Source: Nitrososphaerota archaeon
GTDB taxonomy: Archaea; Thermoproteota; Nitrososphaeria; Nitrososphaerales; Nitrosopumilaceae
Reading direction: 5' to 3'
Length of the DNA stretch: 64,000 nucleotides
Assembly (NCBI GenBank): GCA_013287585.1
Contig: JABDDN010000001.1
Span: 88,277 to 152,276, forward strand
The notes beneath the pieces were generated by a model. The model saw only the letters and a program-made list of their open reading frames with translations. It had not been told where the DNA came from and searched no databases. Shown here piece by piece: positions 43,355-52,028 of this stretch; the stretch's first letter is position 1; the number at the start of each line of letters is the position of its first letter. A program made the translations under genes and the position numbers.

Positions 43355-44494
43355 TACTTCGGCCTTGTCGGTTTTTTCCCAACTAAATTCGGACTCATTT
43401 CTTCCAAAATGACCATAGGATGCAGTTTTCCTGTAAATTGGACGTTTTAGTTGTAATTGAGATATTATTGCAGCAGGTCTCATATCAAAGTGTTTTCTGA
43501 CTATATTTTCAATTTGTTCCTCTGGAATCTTACCAGTATCAAATGTACTTACCATTAAAGATACAGGTTCTGCAACACCTATTGCATATGCAACTTGAAC
43601 TTCACATCTTTCAGCTAAACCAGCAGCTACTATGTTCTTTGCAATGTATCTGCACATGTAACATGCTGATCTGTCTACTTTTGATGGATCTTTTCCAGAA
43701 AAGGCTCCACCGCCATGTCTGCCCATTCCTCCATAGGTATCTACAATAATTTTTCTTCCTGTAAGACCTGCATCGCCAGGAGGTCCACCAATGACAAATC
43801 GACCAGTTGGATTAACATGAACTTTGATTTTATCATGCCAATACTTTCCACAAACTGGTTTGACTACTTTTTCAATTATCTCTTTTTTTATTTGTTCATT
43901 ATTTATTTCTGGAGAGTGTTGTGTAGCTATTACTATGGCCACAACTTTTTTTGGTTTCCCGTCTTCATATTCTACTGTTACTTGTGATTTTCCATCTGGT
44001 CTTACCCAAGGAAGAAGTTTACTTTTTCTAACCTCTGCAAGTCGCTTAGTAAGTTTATGAGCCAGCATTATTGGCATTGGCATCATTTCTTCAGTCTCAT
44101 TTGTTGCATATCCAAACATCAATCCTTGATCCCCCGCACCTTGTTCCTTGTTTTCAGTTGATGAAACACCTTGAGATATGTCAGGACTTTGTGAATGTAA
44201 CGAAACTAGGACACTACATGAATCTGCATCAAAACCAAACTGAGGATCATCATAACCAATCTCACGTAACGTTTTTCTTACTATATCCTGCACATCGAAT
44301 TTTGCTCTAGAGGTCACCTCACCGGCAACTACTACTATCCCAGTTGTAGTCAAGGTTTCAACTGCAACTCTTGATTCTGGATCCTGCTTTAGAAATTCGT
44401 CTAAAATTGCATCAGAAATTTGATCACAAACTTTGTCTGGATGTCCTTCCGTTACTGATTCTGACGTAAAGAGGTAAGTTCGCCCCATTTTCAA
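43331..44494 (-). CDS. metK: S-adenosylmethionine synthetase, bacterial type
   Basis: The 387-residue protein has [23 protein letters not shown] at the start, the ATP loop [12 protein letters not shown] (about 117-128), [21 protein letters not shown], the P-loop-like [17 protein letters not shown] and the ACYM segment. These are hallmarks of the bacterial/eukaryal MAT family. Most Euryarchaeota and Crenarchaeota carry a different archaeal MAT, so this gene indicates bacterial affinity. It makes SAM for methyltransferases such as CbiD, Nep1 and aTrm56. Confidence 0.95.
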   Translation of the reverse strand: MKMGRTYLFTSESVTEGHPDKVCDQISDAILDEFLKQDPESRVAVETLTTTGIVVVAGEVTSRAKFDVQDIVRKTLREIGYDDPQFGFDADSCSVLVSLHSQSPDISQGVSSTENKEQGAGDQGLMFGYATNETEEMMPMPIMLAHKLTKRLAEVRKSKLLPWVRPDGKSQVTVEYEDGKPKKVVAIVIATQHSPEINNEQIKKEIIEKVVKPVCGKYWHDKIKVHVNPTGRFVIGGPPGDAGLTGRKIIVDTYGGMGRHGGGAFSGKDPSKVDRSACYMCRYIAKNIVAAGLAERCEVQVAYAIGVAEPVSLMVSTFDTGKIPEEQIENIVRKHFDMRPAAIISQLQLKRPIYRKTASYGHFGRNESEFSWEKTDKAEVLRKAAGL

Positions 44495-44506
44495 AAACCT
44501 GTTTAT

Positions 44507-44749
44507 TTAAAGTTCATTTTCTAATCTGATGAAAAGAACATTATTTCCTCTTACAATAACTCTACCGTAATTTGCAATCACTTTACCATTGCTTATTTCT
44601 TCAGCATCAGTCATAATCAAATTCATATACGAATCAACGTTATTCATTTTTCCTTTGTATTCTATTTCGCTTTTCAGCCTAACAGTAACTTTCTTGTTAA
44701 TACCTTTCTGTAAAGTTGTCAACGGTCTTTTTGGCTGCGCTTGCGACAA
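44507..44749 (-). CDS. Sm-like (Lsm) archaeal protein
   Basis: The 80-residue protein has the Sm1 motif (VTVRLKSEIEYKGKMNNVDSYMNL) and the Sm2 motif (RVIVRGNNVLFI). It should form a heptameric ring that binds U-rich RNA. It lies 12 bases upstream of metK on the same strand. A perfect inverted repeat sits about 30 bases upstream of its start. Confidence 0.96.
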   Translation of the reverse strand: MSQAQPKRPLTTLQKGINKKVTVRLKSEIEYKGKMNNVDSYMNLIMTDAEEISNGKVIANYGRVIVRGNNVLFIRLENEL

Positions 44750-44777
44750 ACATAAATCACTTGTTGACCACTGCCTG

Positions 44778-44805
44778 AGATCGGGAATAAAAGCCTTCCC
44801 GATCT
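44778..44805. repeat. perfect 10-bp inverted repeat between the divergent lsm and radB genes
   Basis: AGATCGGGAA (44778-44787) and TTCCCGATCT (44796-44805) are exact reverse complements with an 8-base spacer. It is GC-rich against an AT-rich background and lies in the only gap between the divergent starts at 44749 and 44856. It could be an operator for both genes or a hairpin in a leader or small RNA. Confidence 0.85.
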
Positions 44806-44858
44806 TGAATAGTGTTTAAGATTCTTTAATTTGTGGTGTTCTGTAGATTAGAGATTTG

Positions 44859-45515
44859 ATGATTACAACTGGAATTGAGAAGCTGGATGAACTCCTTGGG
44901 GGTGGCATAAGAGGTGGACTGATTACTGATATCTATGGTCCAAGTGGATCAGGTAAAACACAGTTATTACTACAGATTTGTGTAAACTCACTAGCGCATG
45001 GTGGAATGATTTTGTATCAAGATGCCACTGGTAGTTTTAGACCAGAAAGATTGATTGAATTTCTTAAAGCAAAAGGAATGGATCAAAAACTTCTTGATAA
45101 AATGATTATTGGAAGAATAACAAATACTGCAGAACAACTAAGTTATGTGGACAAAATATTAGAAATTGAGAATTTAACTCTCGTTGTAATAGATAATGTT
45201 ACTGATCTATTTTCTTTTGAATATTCAAAGGAATCAAACTCATTGGCAAAACATGTTGCATTTATGGAATATATGCACAAACTGGCATATGTTATGATAA
45301 AAAGGCAGATTCCTGTAGTTGTGACTAACATAACTAGAAAATCAGACGATGAAGAAAGAGAAAGTTTGGATCGATCGATAAGTATGTTCACACATCAAAA
45401 AATCAAACTAGAAAAGATTGGGCAAAAATACACGGCACAAGTTTTTCCATCATTTGATGGCAAGAAAATGACTAATTATATAATTACACAGACAGGACTA
45501 GAAGATTCACCTTAA
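44859..45515 (+). CDS. radB: RadB-like RecA-family ATPase
   Basis: The protein is 218 residues from the ATG at 44859; the codon before it is an in-frame TTG. It has the Walker A motif GPSGSGKTQ (about 26-34), a Walker B strand LTLVVIDNV, and the compact core of RadB, without the N-terminal DNA-binding domain of RadA. RadB is a recombinase paralogue that modulates RadA in homologous recombination. It is divergent from the lsm gene. Confidence 0.88.
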   Translation: MITTGIEKLDELLGGGIRGGLITDIYGPSGSGKTQLLLQICVNSLAHGGMILYQDATGSFRPERLIEFLKAKGMDQKLLDKMIIGRITNTAEQLSYVDKILEIENLTLVVIDNVTDLFSFEYSKESNSLAKHVAFMEYMHKLAYVMIKRQIPVVVTNITRKSDDEERESLDRSISMFTHQKIKLEKIGQKYTAQVFPSFDGKKMTNYIITQTGLEDSP

Positions 45516-45547
45516 GATATTTATCACTGTAAATTACTAAGGCGCTC

Positions 45548-45673
45548 ATGGCAGGCATTTTTGATTCTATACCAATTATCACAGTAATTCTATTTGGAAT
45601 TGGATTGGTGGGCGTTATGATATATGAACGAGCTAGAACAAGACAGAGTCAAGAACCAGAACCAACTAGCTGA
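45548..45673 (+). CDS. 41-residue single-helix membrane protein overlapping the lhr start
   Basis: ATG 45548 to TGA 45671-45673 encodes one hydrophobic helix (about 8-26) followed by a basic and then Gln/Glu/Pro-rich tail. A TATA-like atatttatc lies about 25-30 bases upstream of the ATG, which supports it as a leaderless gene. It overlaps the start of the helicase frame by 50 bases in another frame. Function is unknown. Confidence 0.6.
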   Translation: MAGIFDSIPIITVILFGIGLVGVMIYERARTRQSQEPEPTS

Positions 45674-48383
45674 TCTTTCCCTTACAGACAAATTCCGTTC
45701 TCTAGGTTTTGAAAATTTAACTGATATTCAAAAAAAAGCAGTTCCAGTAGTATATCGAAAAATAGATTCATTGATAGTTGCTCCTACTGGCTCTGGTAAG
45801 ACCGAATCTTCAGTGATTCCAATTTTTACTCATCTTGCAAATTCAAAAAAAATTGGAAAAATAAAGGCATTATACATTACACCGCTTCGTGCACTAAATC
45901 GTGATGTCTTTCGAAGAATAATCAAATACGCAGAAAATGAAAATCTTACTATACAGATACGACATGGTGATACAACTCAAGCAATTAGAAAAAAAATAAC
46001 AGAATCACCTCCGGATGTTCTCATTACGACTCCTGAAACTATAATGATACTTTTAACACAACAGAAATTATTGAATGCTCTTTCGGAGCTTGAGTGGATA
46101 GTAATAGATGAAGTACATGAGCTTTTAGGAAATGAACGAGGATCTCAACTTTCTCTTAGTCTGGAAAGACTCCAGATTAATTCCAAGTTTCCAATAACTA
46201 GGGTAGGCCTATCTGCAACAATTGGAAATACTAATGAATCTGCCAAGTTTGTTGTTGGGACAAAGAGAAAATGCAAAATAATTCAAGATAATTCAATAAG
46301 AAAATATGATGTCGAAGTCAAATACATTGATGGAACCATAACTGATGTCGTAGATTTTATTGCTGAATATGTAGAAAAAAATCATCCTGACTCACCAGTT
46401 TTGCTTTTTACAAATACACGTGGAGAATCAGAATATCTAGCTTCTATTCTAAAGGAGAGATCTACTTTAAGAATAGAACTACACCACGGATCACTGTCTC
46501 AGGAAGTTAGGGAAGAAACAGAGGAAACACTCAGACAAGGAAAACCTGGAATCGTAGTTTGTACTTCATCACTTGAACTTGGACTTGATATTGGGTCTGT
46601 TGAATTAGTAATTCATTATGGATCTCCAAGACAAGTTTCAAAATTAATACAAAGAATAGGAAGAAGCAAACACAACAGGGATTCTTCTGCAAAGGGATTA
46701 ATCGTAACCAATAATCCAGATGACGAATTTGAGACACGTGCAATACTTGATAGAGTGAAGGAAAAATCAATAGAAGATCAAATTATTCATGAAGGAGCAC
46801 TGGATGTACTAGCTCACCATCTAGTTGGCATGACGATGCAATTTGGAAGCGTTCCAGTGGATTTAGCAATGAAGATCATTATGCAAGCCTATTCTTTTAG
46901 GAATATAACAATAGAAGAACTCTTCTCAGTACTTGATATTTTGCATTCTAATTCGATCCTATTTTTTGATAAAGAAGAAATGGTTTTTAAGAAAAAGGGA
47001 AGGGCATTTCGATATTTTTTTGAAAATCTTTCTACCATACCTGACATTTTAAAATTTAAGGTCTTTGATACTGCAAGCAAGAAGATTATTGGAAGTTTAG
47101 ATCAAAGATTTGTAGGAGATTATGGAGATCCTGGTAACGTTTTTGTCCTTAGAGGAATGCAATGGCGAATACTAAATGTTGACGAAAGTTCACTAAAAAT
47201 TAATGTTGAACCCGTAAGTGCAGCAGGAATTAATGTACCTTATTGGGAAGGCGAAAGCATACCAGTTGACTATACCACAGCACGAAAAGTTGGTATCTTT
47301 AGGACTAAAACACAGATGGCTTCACCTGTAATATCTAATAAAATAATTGAAAATCTTAAGCTAGGAATTATTCCGGATGAAAAAACCATAGTGGTAGAAT
47401 CACTTAGAGCTCGTAACACAATAGTTATGCATTCTTGTTTTGGAACAAAAATTAACTCGACTCTTTCCACACTTCTTTCTACAATGCTATCATCTAAGAC
47501 AGGATATTTGGTAGATTCTAGATCTGACGCATATAGAATTATGATGTCATCTACTGGCAGAATATTACAACTAGCTTTGTTGAATATACTTGAAGATGAG
47601 TTTGATTTGTCATTTATTGTAGAGGCGTCACTTGCTGGTACACATAATGTGAATTGGCGTACTTGGTGTGTAGCTAAGAAATTTGGTATTGTAGGTCGTG
47701 GTTCTATTTATGATAGAAAATCTGCTAGGTTTCTTTATGAAAAATACTCAAAGACACCGCTTGCAAAAGAAGCGTTACGTGAGCTATTTCATGATAAATA
47801 TGATTTAGAAAATACATTAGAATTATTAAAGAAAATAAAAGCAGGAGATATTCAATTTCATTGGATTGAAGTAGAAAGCTTCTCTAAACTTGCAGAACCT
47901 ATACTTGATCATACCACAAAATATTATGCAGCTCCGGCAAACATTGACCAAGGAATTTTAGATCTTGTTAAGACTAGGCTATTGAAAACCAAACATAGAC
48001 TTGTTTGTGTACGATGTGGAAAATGGGAAAGAGTAATGGAAACAAAAGAAGTAAAAGATTCACTTGCATGTCCTTATTGTAAATCTAGACAGATAACAGC
48101 TACATTTTTTTCTGATTACGATCTATCTAAAATAATACAAAAGAAACATTCTGGTAAAAAAATTACTACAGATGAAAATCATAAGTTTGTACGTGCATGG
48201 AAAATTTCTTCTCTTATTGAAAATTTCGGTAGAACTGCACTTGTTGTTCTTTCAGGATACGGTGTTGGTGCTGATACAGGTGCTCGTATTCTAAGAAATA
48301 TGGTAGGCGAAGAACAATTATACAAGCAAATCTACGAAGCAGAAAGACAATACGTCACAACTAGAGGTTTTTGGGATTCTTAA
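45624..48383 (+). CDS. lhr: Lhr-family superfamily 2 DNA/RNA helicase
   Basis: The 919-residue protein has a Q-motif-like start (FENLTDIQKKAVP), Walker A APTGSGKTES (about 53-62), the DEVHELLGNERG motif II typical of Lhr, LSATIG, and the second RecA domain with TSSLELGLDIG and QRIGRSKH. A winged-helix and Lhr core region follows. A C-terminal zinc site has Cys795, Cys798, Cys816 and Cys819, then a ratchet-like helix. Lhr proteins act in replication-coupled repair or RNA handling. Its end overlaps the convergent RPA gene by 4 bases. Confidence 0.93.
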   Translation: MNELEQDRVKNQNQLADLSLTDKFRSLGFENLTDIQKKAVPVVYRKIDSLIVAPTGSGKTESSVIPIFTHLANSKKIGKIKALYITPLRALNRDVFRRIIKYAENENLTIQIRHGDTTQAIRKKITESPPDVLITTPETIMILLTQQKLLNALSELEWIVIDEVHELLGNERGSQLSLSLERLQINSKFPITRVGLSATIGNTNESAKFVVGTKRKCKIIQDNSIRKYDVEVKYIDGTITDVVDFIAEYVEKNHPDSPVLLFTNTRGESEYLASILKERSTLRIELHHGSLSQEVREETEETLRQGKPGIVVCTSSLELGLDIGSVELVIHYGSPRQVSKLIQRIGRSKHNRDSSAKGLIVTNNPDDEFETRAILDRVKEKSIEDQIIHEGALDVLAHHLVGMTMQFGSVPVDLAMKIIMQAYSFRNITIEELFSVLDILHSNSILFFDKEEMVFKKKGRAFRYFFENLSTIPDILKFKVFDTASKKIIGSLDQRFVGDYGDPGNVFVLRGMQWRILNVDESSLKINVEPVSAAGINVPYWEGESIPVDYTTARKVGIFRTKTQMASPVISNKIIENLKLGIIPDEKTIVVESLRARNTIVMHSCFGTKINSTLSTLLSTMLSSKTGYLVDSRSDAYRIMMSSTGRILQLALLNILEDEFDLSFIVEASLAGTHNVNWRTWCVAKKFGIVGRGSIYDRKSARFLYEKYSKTPLAKEALRELFHDKYDLENTLELLKKIKAGDIQFHWIEVESFSKLAEPILDHTTKYYAAPANIDQGILDLVKTRLLKTKHRLVCVRCGKWERVMETKEVKDSLACPYCKSRQITATFFSDYDLSKIIQKKHSGKKITTDENHKFVRAWKISSLIENFGRTALVVLSGYGVGADTGARILRNMVGEEQLYKQIYEAERQYVTTRGFWDS

Positions 48384-49777
48384 TTTTTCTTTATAATGCC
48401 TGAAAATGGAGTCAAAAAGAGTTCAGTTCTGCCTTCCAAACCAGCTTTTGCAGTTACACCTGTTACTGTGATTATCTCGCCTTGGGAAAACTGGTCTAGT
48501 AATCTGGCTTGGTTTCTCCAACCTTTCAACCATATTTGTCCAGTATCATCTTCAATAAACATCTCTGAGAGAGATACTAATTCACCTGTTTTTGTTTGAA
48601 TTTCACGTCTTTCTGGATTCTTTAGAATAATGGATTCGATACAATAGATACTATCACTTGGCTTAAGATCTCTAATTTTAGTTCTTATCTCTGAAATGGT
48701 TGGCATTCTATCATCATCTATTTTTCTGATAAATGAATCTCCTTCTAATGTTACTGAATTTCCATATACTTTGGTTGGCATGCATTCTATTACGTCGCCA
48801 ACTTTAAGATCTTTGGAAACTCCGGTTGAATCTACAATGTTTAAAATTTTCTTATTTTGTTCCATTCCTAAAATCATCATATTTCCAGAATCATTTTTTG
48901 TCATAGATAAAATTCTGATAATTATTGGTTGAATCTCTTTTGTACCTTCGATTTCAATTACTGTGCCTTCATCACCGTGCAGTTCTAATCCCTGTTGTCC
49001 CATCTTGGTTCTAACTCCAATGAGTCTAGTCTTTGCGCCAGTTGTAATCATTTTTGGGAGAGATTTTTCATCAGTATTCCATAGTACAACACGTGCATAT
49101 GTTCCGTCTTTTCCTTTGATTCGTAAGTGGAGTGCTTTGCCTGGTTGACCTTTAAAGTTTGTAAATTCAGAAATTCTAACATTACCATCTAGAATACCTG
49201 AAACTACCAAGTTTTGCTGGTTTTCTTTTATTGTACTAACATCATCAGTAATTGAATCAAGAGATGGAATATCATTTTGCACATCACCTGTCTCAATATT
49301 TGAATTGGAACCGACATTGATTATGGGATTGCCAGTCATGTCAGATTTTACATAAGCTTTGATTATCTTTACTAAATCACCAGGTTTGAGGTTTTCTATT
49401 CCTGGAAGGCTTGCTTTCTCATCCCATAACTTGACTTTTGCTCTTGAATCTGCATCATAAACCGTCATAGTTCTAAGGAGAAACTGAGAGCCGTCTTTTC
49501 TAGAAAACTGTTTAGCTGGATAAACATTCATCACTCTTGTTTGAAGTGTAATTTCTTTTGCTCCCACGTATAGATCCTTAAGACCCATCTCAACTTTCAA
49601 TTGCTCGTTTAAGGACACTCCAAGATCTGATGCTATGAGAAAGAGAGCTCCTTGATCTGTCAGATATCCTGCCCCGATCTTTTCTTTCTTTTTTTCAATC
49701 ATTTCCTGTATGTCTGATCTAGAAAGATCAGGTTTTTGTTCTAGAAGTTTGTTTAAGAGAGACTCAAATTCGGACAA
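48380..49777 (-). CDS. rpa: replication protein A-like single-stranded DNA-binding protein
   Basis: The 465-residue protein has an N-terminal helical domain (about 1-60) and at least three OB folds (about 70-165, 190-275 and 360-460). They are recognised by the KLWDEKA, ARVVLWN and IWLKGWRN strands, as in archaeal RPA. It protects single-stranded DNA in replication and repair. It has no obvious zinc finger. It is divergent from the ABC exporter genes and faces lhr tail to tail. Confidence 0.88.
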   Translation of the reverse strand: MSEFESLLNKLLEQKPDLSRSDIQEMIEKKKEKIGAGYLTDQGALFLIASDLGVSLNEQLKVEMGLKDLYVGAKEITLQTRVMNVYPAKQFSRKDGSQFLLRTMTVYDADSRAKVKLWDEKASLPGIENLKPGDLVKIIKAYVKSDMTGNPIINVGSNSNIETGDVQNDIPSLDSITDDVSTIKENQQNLVVSGILDGNVRISEFTNFKGQPGKALHLRIKGKDGTYARVVLWNTDEKSLPKMITTGAKTRLIGVRTKMGQQGLELHGDEGTVIEIEGTKEIQPIIIRILSMTKNDSGNMMILGMEQNKKILNIVDSTGVSKDLKVGDVIECMPTKVYGNSVTLEGDSFIRKIDDDRMPTISEIRTKIRDLKPSDSIYCIESIILKNPERREIQTKTGELVSLSEMFIEDDTGQIWLKGWRNQARLLDQFSQGEIITVTGVTAKAGLEGRTELFLTPFSGIIKKN

Positions 49778-49852
49778 GTTACTGTGTGTTAGAAAGTATG
49801 TATTAATAAAAATTTCATTAGCTAAATTAGTGGGAGAATAAAATATTCTTTA

Positions 49853-50794
49853 ATGCCCTGTATTGTGACAAATTCGCTCTCTAAATCATATGGATCAATT
49901 GTGGCAGTAGATGGAATCGATCTTTCTGTGAACTCTGGTAAAATTTTTGGCTTTTTGGGACCAAACGGTGCTGGAAAAACCACTACAATCAAACTACTTA
50001 CAACTCTGATCGCACCAACAAGTGGGACTATTAATATTCTTGGAATGGATGCAATCCGACGTCCTCTTGATGTACGAAAAAAGATAGGTGTTGTTTTACA
50101 ACAACCAAGTTATGAACCAACATTAAGCGTAGAAAAATCACTGGAAAAATATGGTATGATGTGGAATGTTGAGAGAAAGACAAGAAAAGATAGAGTAGAG
50201 GAACTTCTCTCTGCTTTTGATCTAGAAGAAATAAGAAAGATAAAAAACGATGATCTTTCAATTGGTCAAAGAAGAAGAGTCCAAGTTGCGCGTGAGTTTA
50301 TGCATGATATGGAACTTTTGTTTCTTGATGAACCCACAGTGGGATTAGATCCATCTGCTAGACGTGGATTGCTTGATTTTATTAAAAAGAAAGTTAAAGA
50401 AGGTCTTACAATATTTTTCACAACTCATATACTAAATGAAGCTGAATATCTGTGTGATGAGGTTGCTATTATTAACAAAGGAAAAATAATTGCAATAGAC
50501 ACTCCTAATGAACTAAAAAATAAATTCGGTAGAGAAAAAACAATTAAAATCCGTATACCTGAAACAAAAAAAGATGTACAAGGTCTTTTAATTGACGTAA
50601 AAGACTATGAAATTGATTTTAATTCTGGAACAAATATAACAATTCGATCAAACGATTCTGAGGAAGTATTATTAAAAATTCTACAAATCTTAACGGCAAA
50701 CAATATTTCCATAGAGAATTTATCTGTAATGCCTACAACTCTTGAAGAAATATTTCTTACAGTGGTGAAAAATTCTAATGCATCCAGTAATTAG
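49853..50794 (+). CDS. ABC exporter ATP-binding subunit (DrrA-like)
   Basis: The 313-residue protein has Walker A GPNGAGKTT (about 36-44), the Q-loop VVLQQPSYE, the signature LSIGQRRRVQVAR, Walker B LLFLDEPTVGLDP and the H-loop FTTHI. A C-terminal extension (about 220-313) is usual for ABC-2 type drug or polysaccharide exporters. It overlaps the permease gene by 17 bases. Confidence 0.95.
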   Translation: MPCIVTNSLSKSYGSIVAVDGIDLSVNSGKIFGFLGPNGAGKTTTIKLLTTLIAPTSGTINILGMDAIRRPLDVRKKIGVVLQQPSYEPTLSVEKSLEKYGMMWNVERKTRKDRVEELLSAFDLEEIRKIKNDDLSIGQRRRVQVAREFMHDMELLFLDEPTVGLDPSARRGLLDFIKKKVKEGLTIFFTTHILNEAEYLCDEVAIINKGKIIAIDTPNELKNKFGREKTIKIRIPETKKDVQGLLIDVKDYEIDFNSGTNITIRSNDSEEVLLKILQILTANNISIENLSVMPTTLEEIFLTVVKNSNASSN

Positions 50795-51539
50795 ATTAGT
50801 AAACAGAAATCTCACTATTTCTCTTAACAAGGGTTTTTTGATCTGGCAGATTGTTTTCCCTCTGATCTATATTTTTGTAGCTGGTTTTGCTTATACAGCT
50901 TTGATTCATTCAGTTCCATTTGGAAACAAATCTCTAGACTATCCAGCATTCATAGCTTCAGGTATGATTGGCTTTAACATAATGAATAGTACTCTCATAT
51001 CAGGAATTATTATTTGGAATGACAGGAGACATGGAATGTTTGAGCAAATTCTTGTCGGACCGTTCACCAGATCTCATTACATCTTAAGTAACATTTACAC
51101 AATTGGTATTGTTGGTTTGATAAGTGCAGCTCTTATCACTGCTGTTGGATATCCACTCTTCTTCAAATCTGTTGAATTTAACTTCTATACTATACCACTT
51201 GTAGTTTTTGCTTCAGTTACTGGTTCTATCCTTTTTGGCTCTATAGCATCTATAATTTCTACTAGACTACAATCCAGTGAAGGATTCAATGTTGTTATTA
51301 ATACCGCTTTTCTTTTTTTTGCATTCGTAAGTACGGCATTTTATCCTGCACAAGGAGCACCAGAACCACTTTCAACTGCATTTTATCTTAATCCACTTAC
51401 ATATCTTGTAGATGTTGTAAGAGCAGGAATGTTTGGAAATTTTAGTACTTTTGTTGGAATTGAGATGATTGTTCTAGTTGTTGTAGCTTTGATTTTATTT
51501 ACAATATCTACTAAACTTCTTTCCAAACTTGAAATATAA
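50778..51539 (+). CDS. ABC-2 type exporter permease
   Basis: The 253-residue protein has six predicted membrane helices and the ABC-2 pattern: MIWNDRRHGMFEQILVGPFTRSHYI in the cytoplasmic loop and the late STAFYPAQGAPEPL and NPLTYLVDVVRAGMFG segments. It pairs with the upstream ATPase to export an unknown compound, possibly a lipid or drug-like molecule. Confidence 0.93.
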   Translation: MHPVIRLVNRNLTISLNKGFLIWQIVFPLIYIFVAGFAYTALIHSVPFGNKSLDYPAFIASGMIGFNIMNSTLISGIIIWNDRRHGMFEQILVGPFTRSHYILSNIYTIGIVGLISAALITAVGYPLFFKSVEFNFYTIPLVVFASVTGSILFGSIASIISTRLQSSEGFNVVINTAFLFFAFVSTAFYPAQGAPEPLSTAFYLNPLTYLVDVVRAGMFGNFSTFVGIEMIVLVVVALILFTISTKLLSKLEI

Positions 51540-51586
51540 TTAAAAACATAATGTAGTTTAAATTCCAATAACTAGTAATTTGTTTA

Positions 51587-51823
51587 ATGGAAATAAGGAA
51601 AAGAAGCAGCCTCTGGTTTCTCTTACCTATTCTCTTTAATATTATAGGAGGAGTCATTGCTTATTTTATAATAAAAGACGATGATCCAAGTAAGGCAAAA
51701 AATTGTTTGTGGCTTGGCATAATATTATCTGCAATTTCCATTGCAATTTTTTTGATTCCTTTGTTGATTGGGATATCATTATTGCCACACTGGCGACTTG
51801 TTCCAACAGGACCTTACATGTAG
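51587..51823 (+). CDS. small two-helix membrane protein
   Basis: The 78-residue protein has a basic N-terminus, two hydrophobic segments (about 9-25 and 40-65) and a DDPSKAKN loop between them. The LPILFNIIGGVIAYFI pattern recurs in thaumarchaeal small membrane proteins as far as I recall. Function is unknown. It stands alone between the exporter operon and tRNA-Gln. Confidence 0.75.
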   Translation: MEIRKRSSLWFLLPILFNIIGGVIAYFIIKDDDPSKAKNCLWLGIILSAISIAIFLIPLLIGISLLPHWRLVPTGPYM

Positions 51824-51842
51824 TAATTTTGAAAATAAAAAA

Positions 51843-51932
51843 TAGCCCGGCCCAGATTCGAACTGGGGTCAAGGGCTCCAAAGGCCCCTATGCTTGACCG
51901 CTACACTCGGTGGATTTCTCCTCTACCGGGCT
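51843..51932 (-). tRNA. tRNA-Gln(UUG) with an intron before the D-arm
   Basis: On the minus strand the acceptor AGCCCGG pairs with CCGGGCT and the discriminator is A. The anticodon loop CTTTGGA gives UUG, and the T-arm is CCCAGTTCGAATCTGGG. The 90-base gene is too long for a tRNA-Gln unless 17 bases near position 9/10 are removed; the remaining 73 bases fold canonically. No CCA is encoded. In archaea this tRNA is first charged with Glu and then amidated by GatDE, which is also encoded here. Confidence 0.92.
51906..51922 (-). other. 17-nt non-canonical intron in tRNA-Gln
   Basis: The minus-strand sequence AGGAGAAATCCACCGAG can be excised to join TAG to TGTAGC. The exon end CGGT pairs with ACCG inside the intron, a 4-bp helix. 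It is flanked by 3-base bulges AGA and AGT and capped by a GGA/TCC stem with a GAAA loop. This is a bulge-helix-bulge-type substrate for the archaeal splicing endonuclease. The outer exon helix is weak, so the motif is relaxed. Confidence 0.82.
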
Positions 51933-51960
51933 TCCGGGCGTTGAATCTTCCATTAAGTTC

Positions 51961-51970
51961 CCTTATATGT
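51961..51970 (-). promoter_or_regulatory. probable TATA box for tRNA-Gln
   Basis: The minus-strand run acatataagg lies about 29-38 bases upstream of the tRNA 5' end at 51932, an acceptable distance for an archaeal tRNA promoter. Confidence 0.5.
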
Positions 51971-52028
51971 TATTCAGTACATTGTTTAAGTTTAGAATGA
52001 TTTTCTGAAGGTTGTTTGTACTTGAATG

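Noticed and set aside
51843-51932. Pseudo-tRNA or split tRNA
   Set aside because: All arms are intact and the only extra sequence fits a small bulge-helix-bulge intron, so a functional intron-containing tRNA-Gln is the simpler reading.
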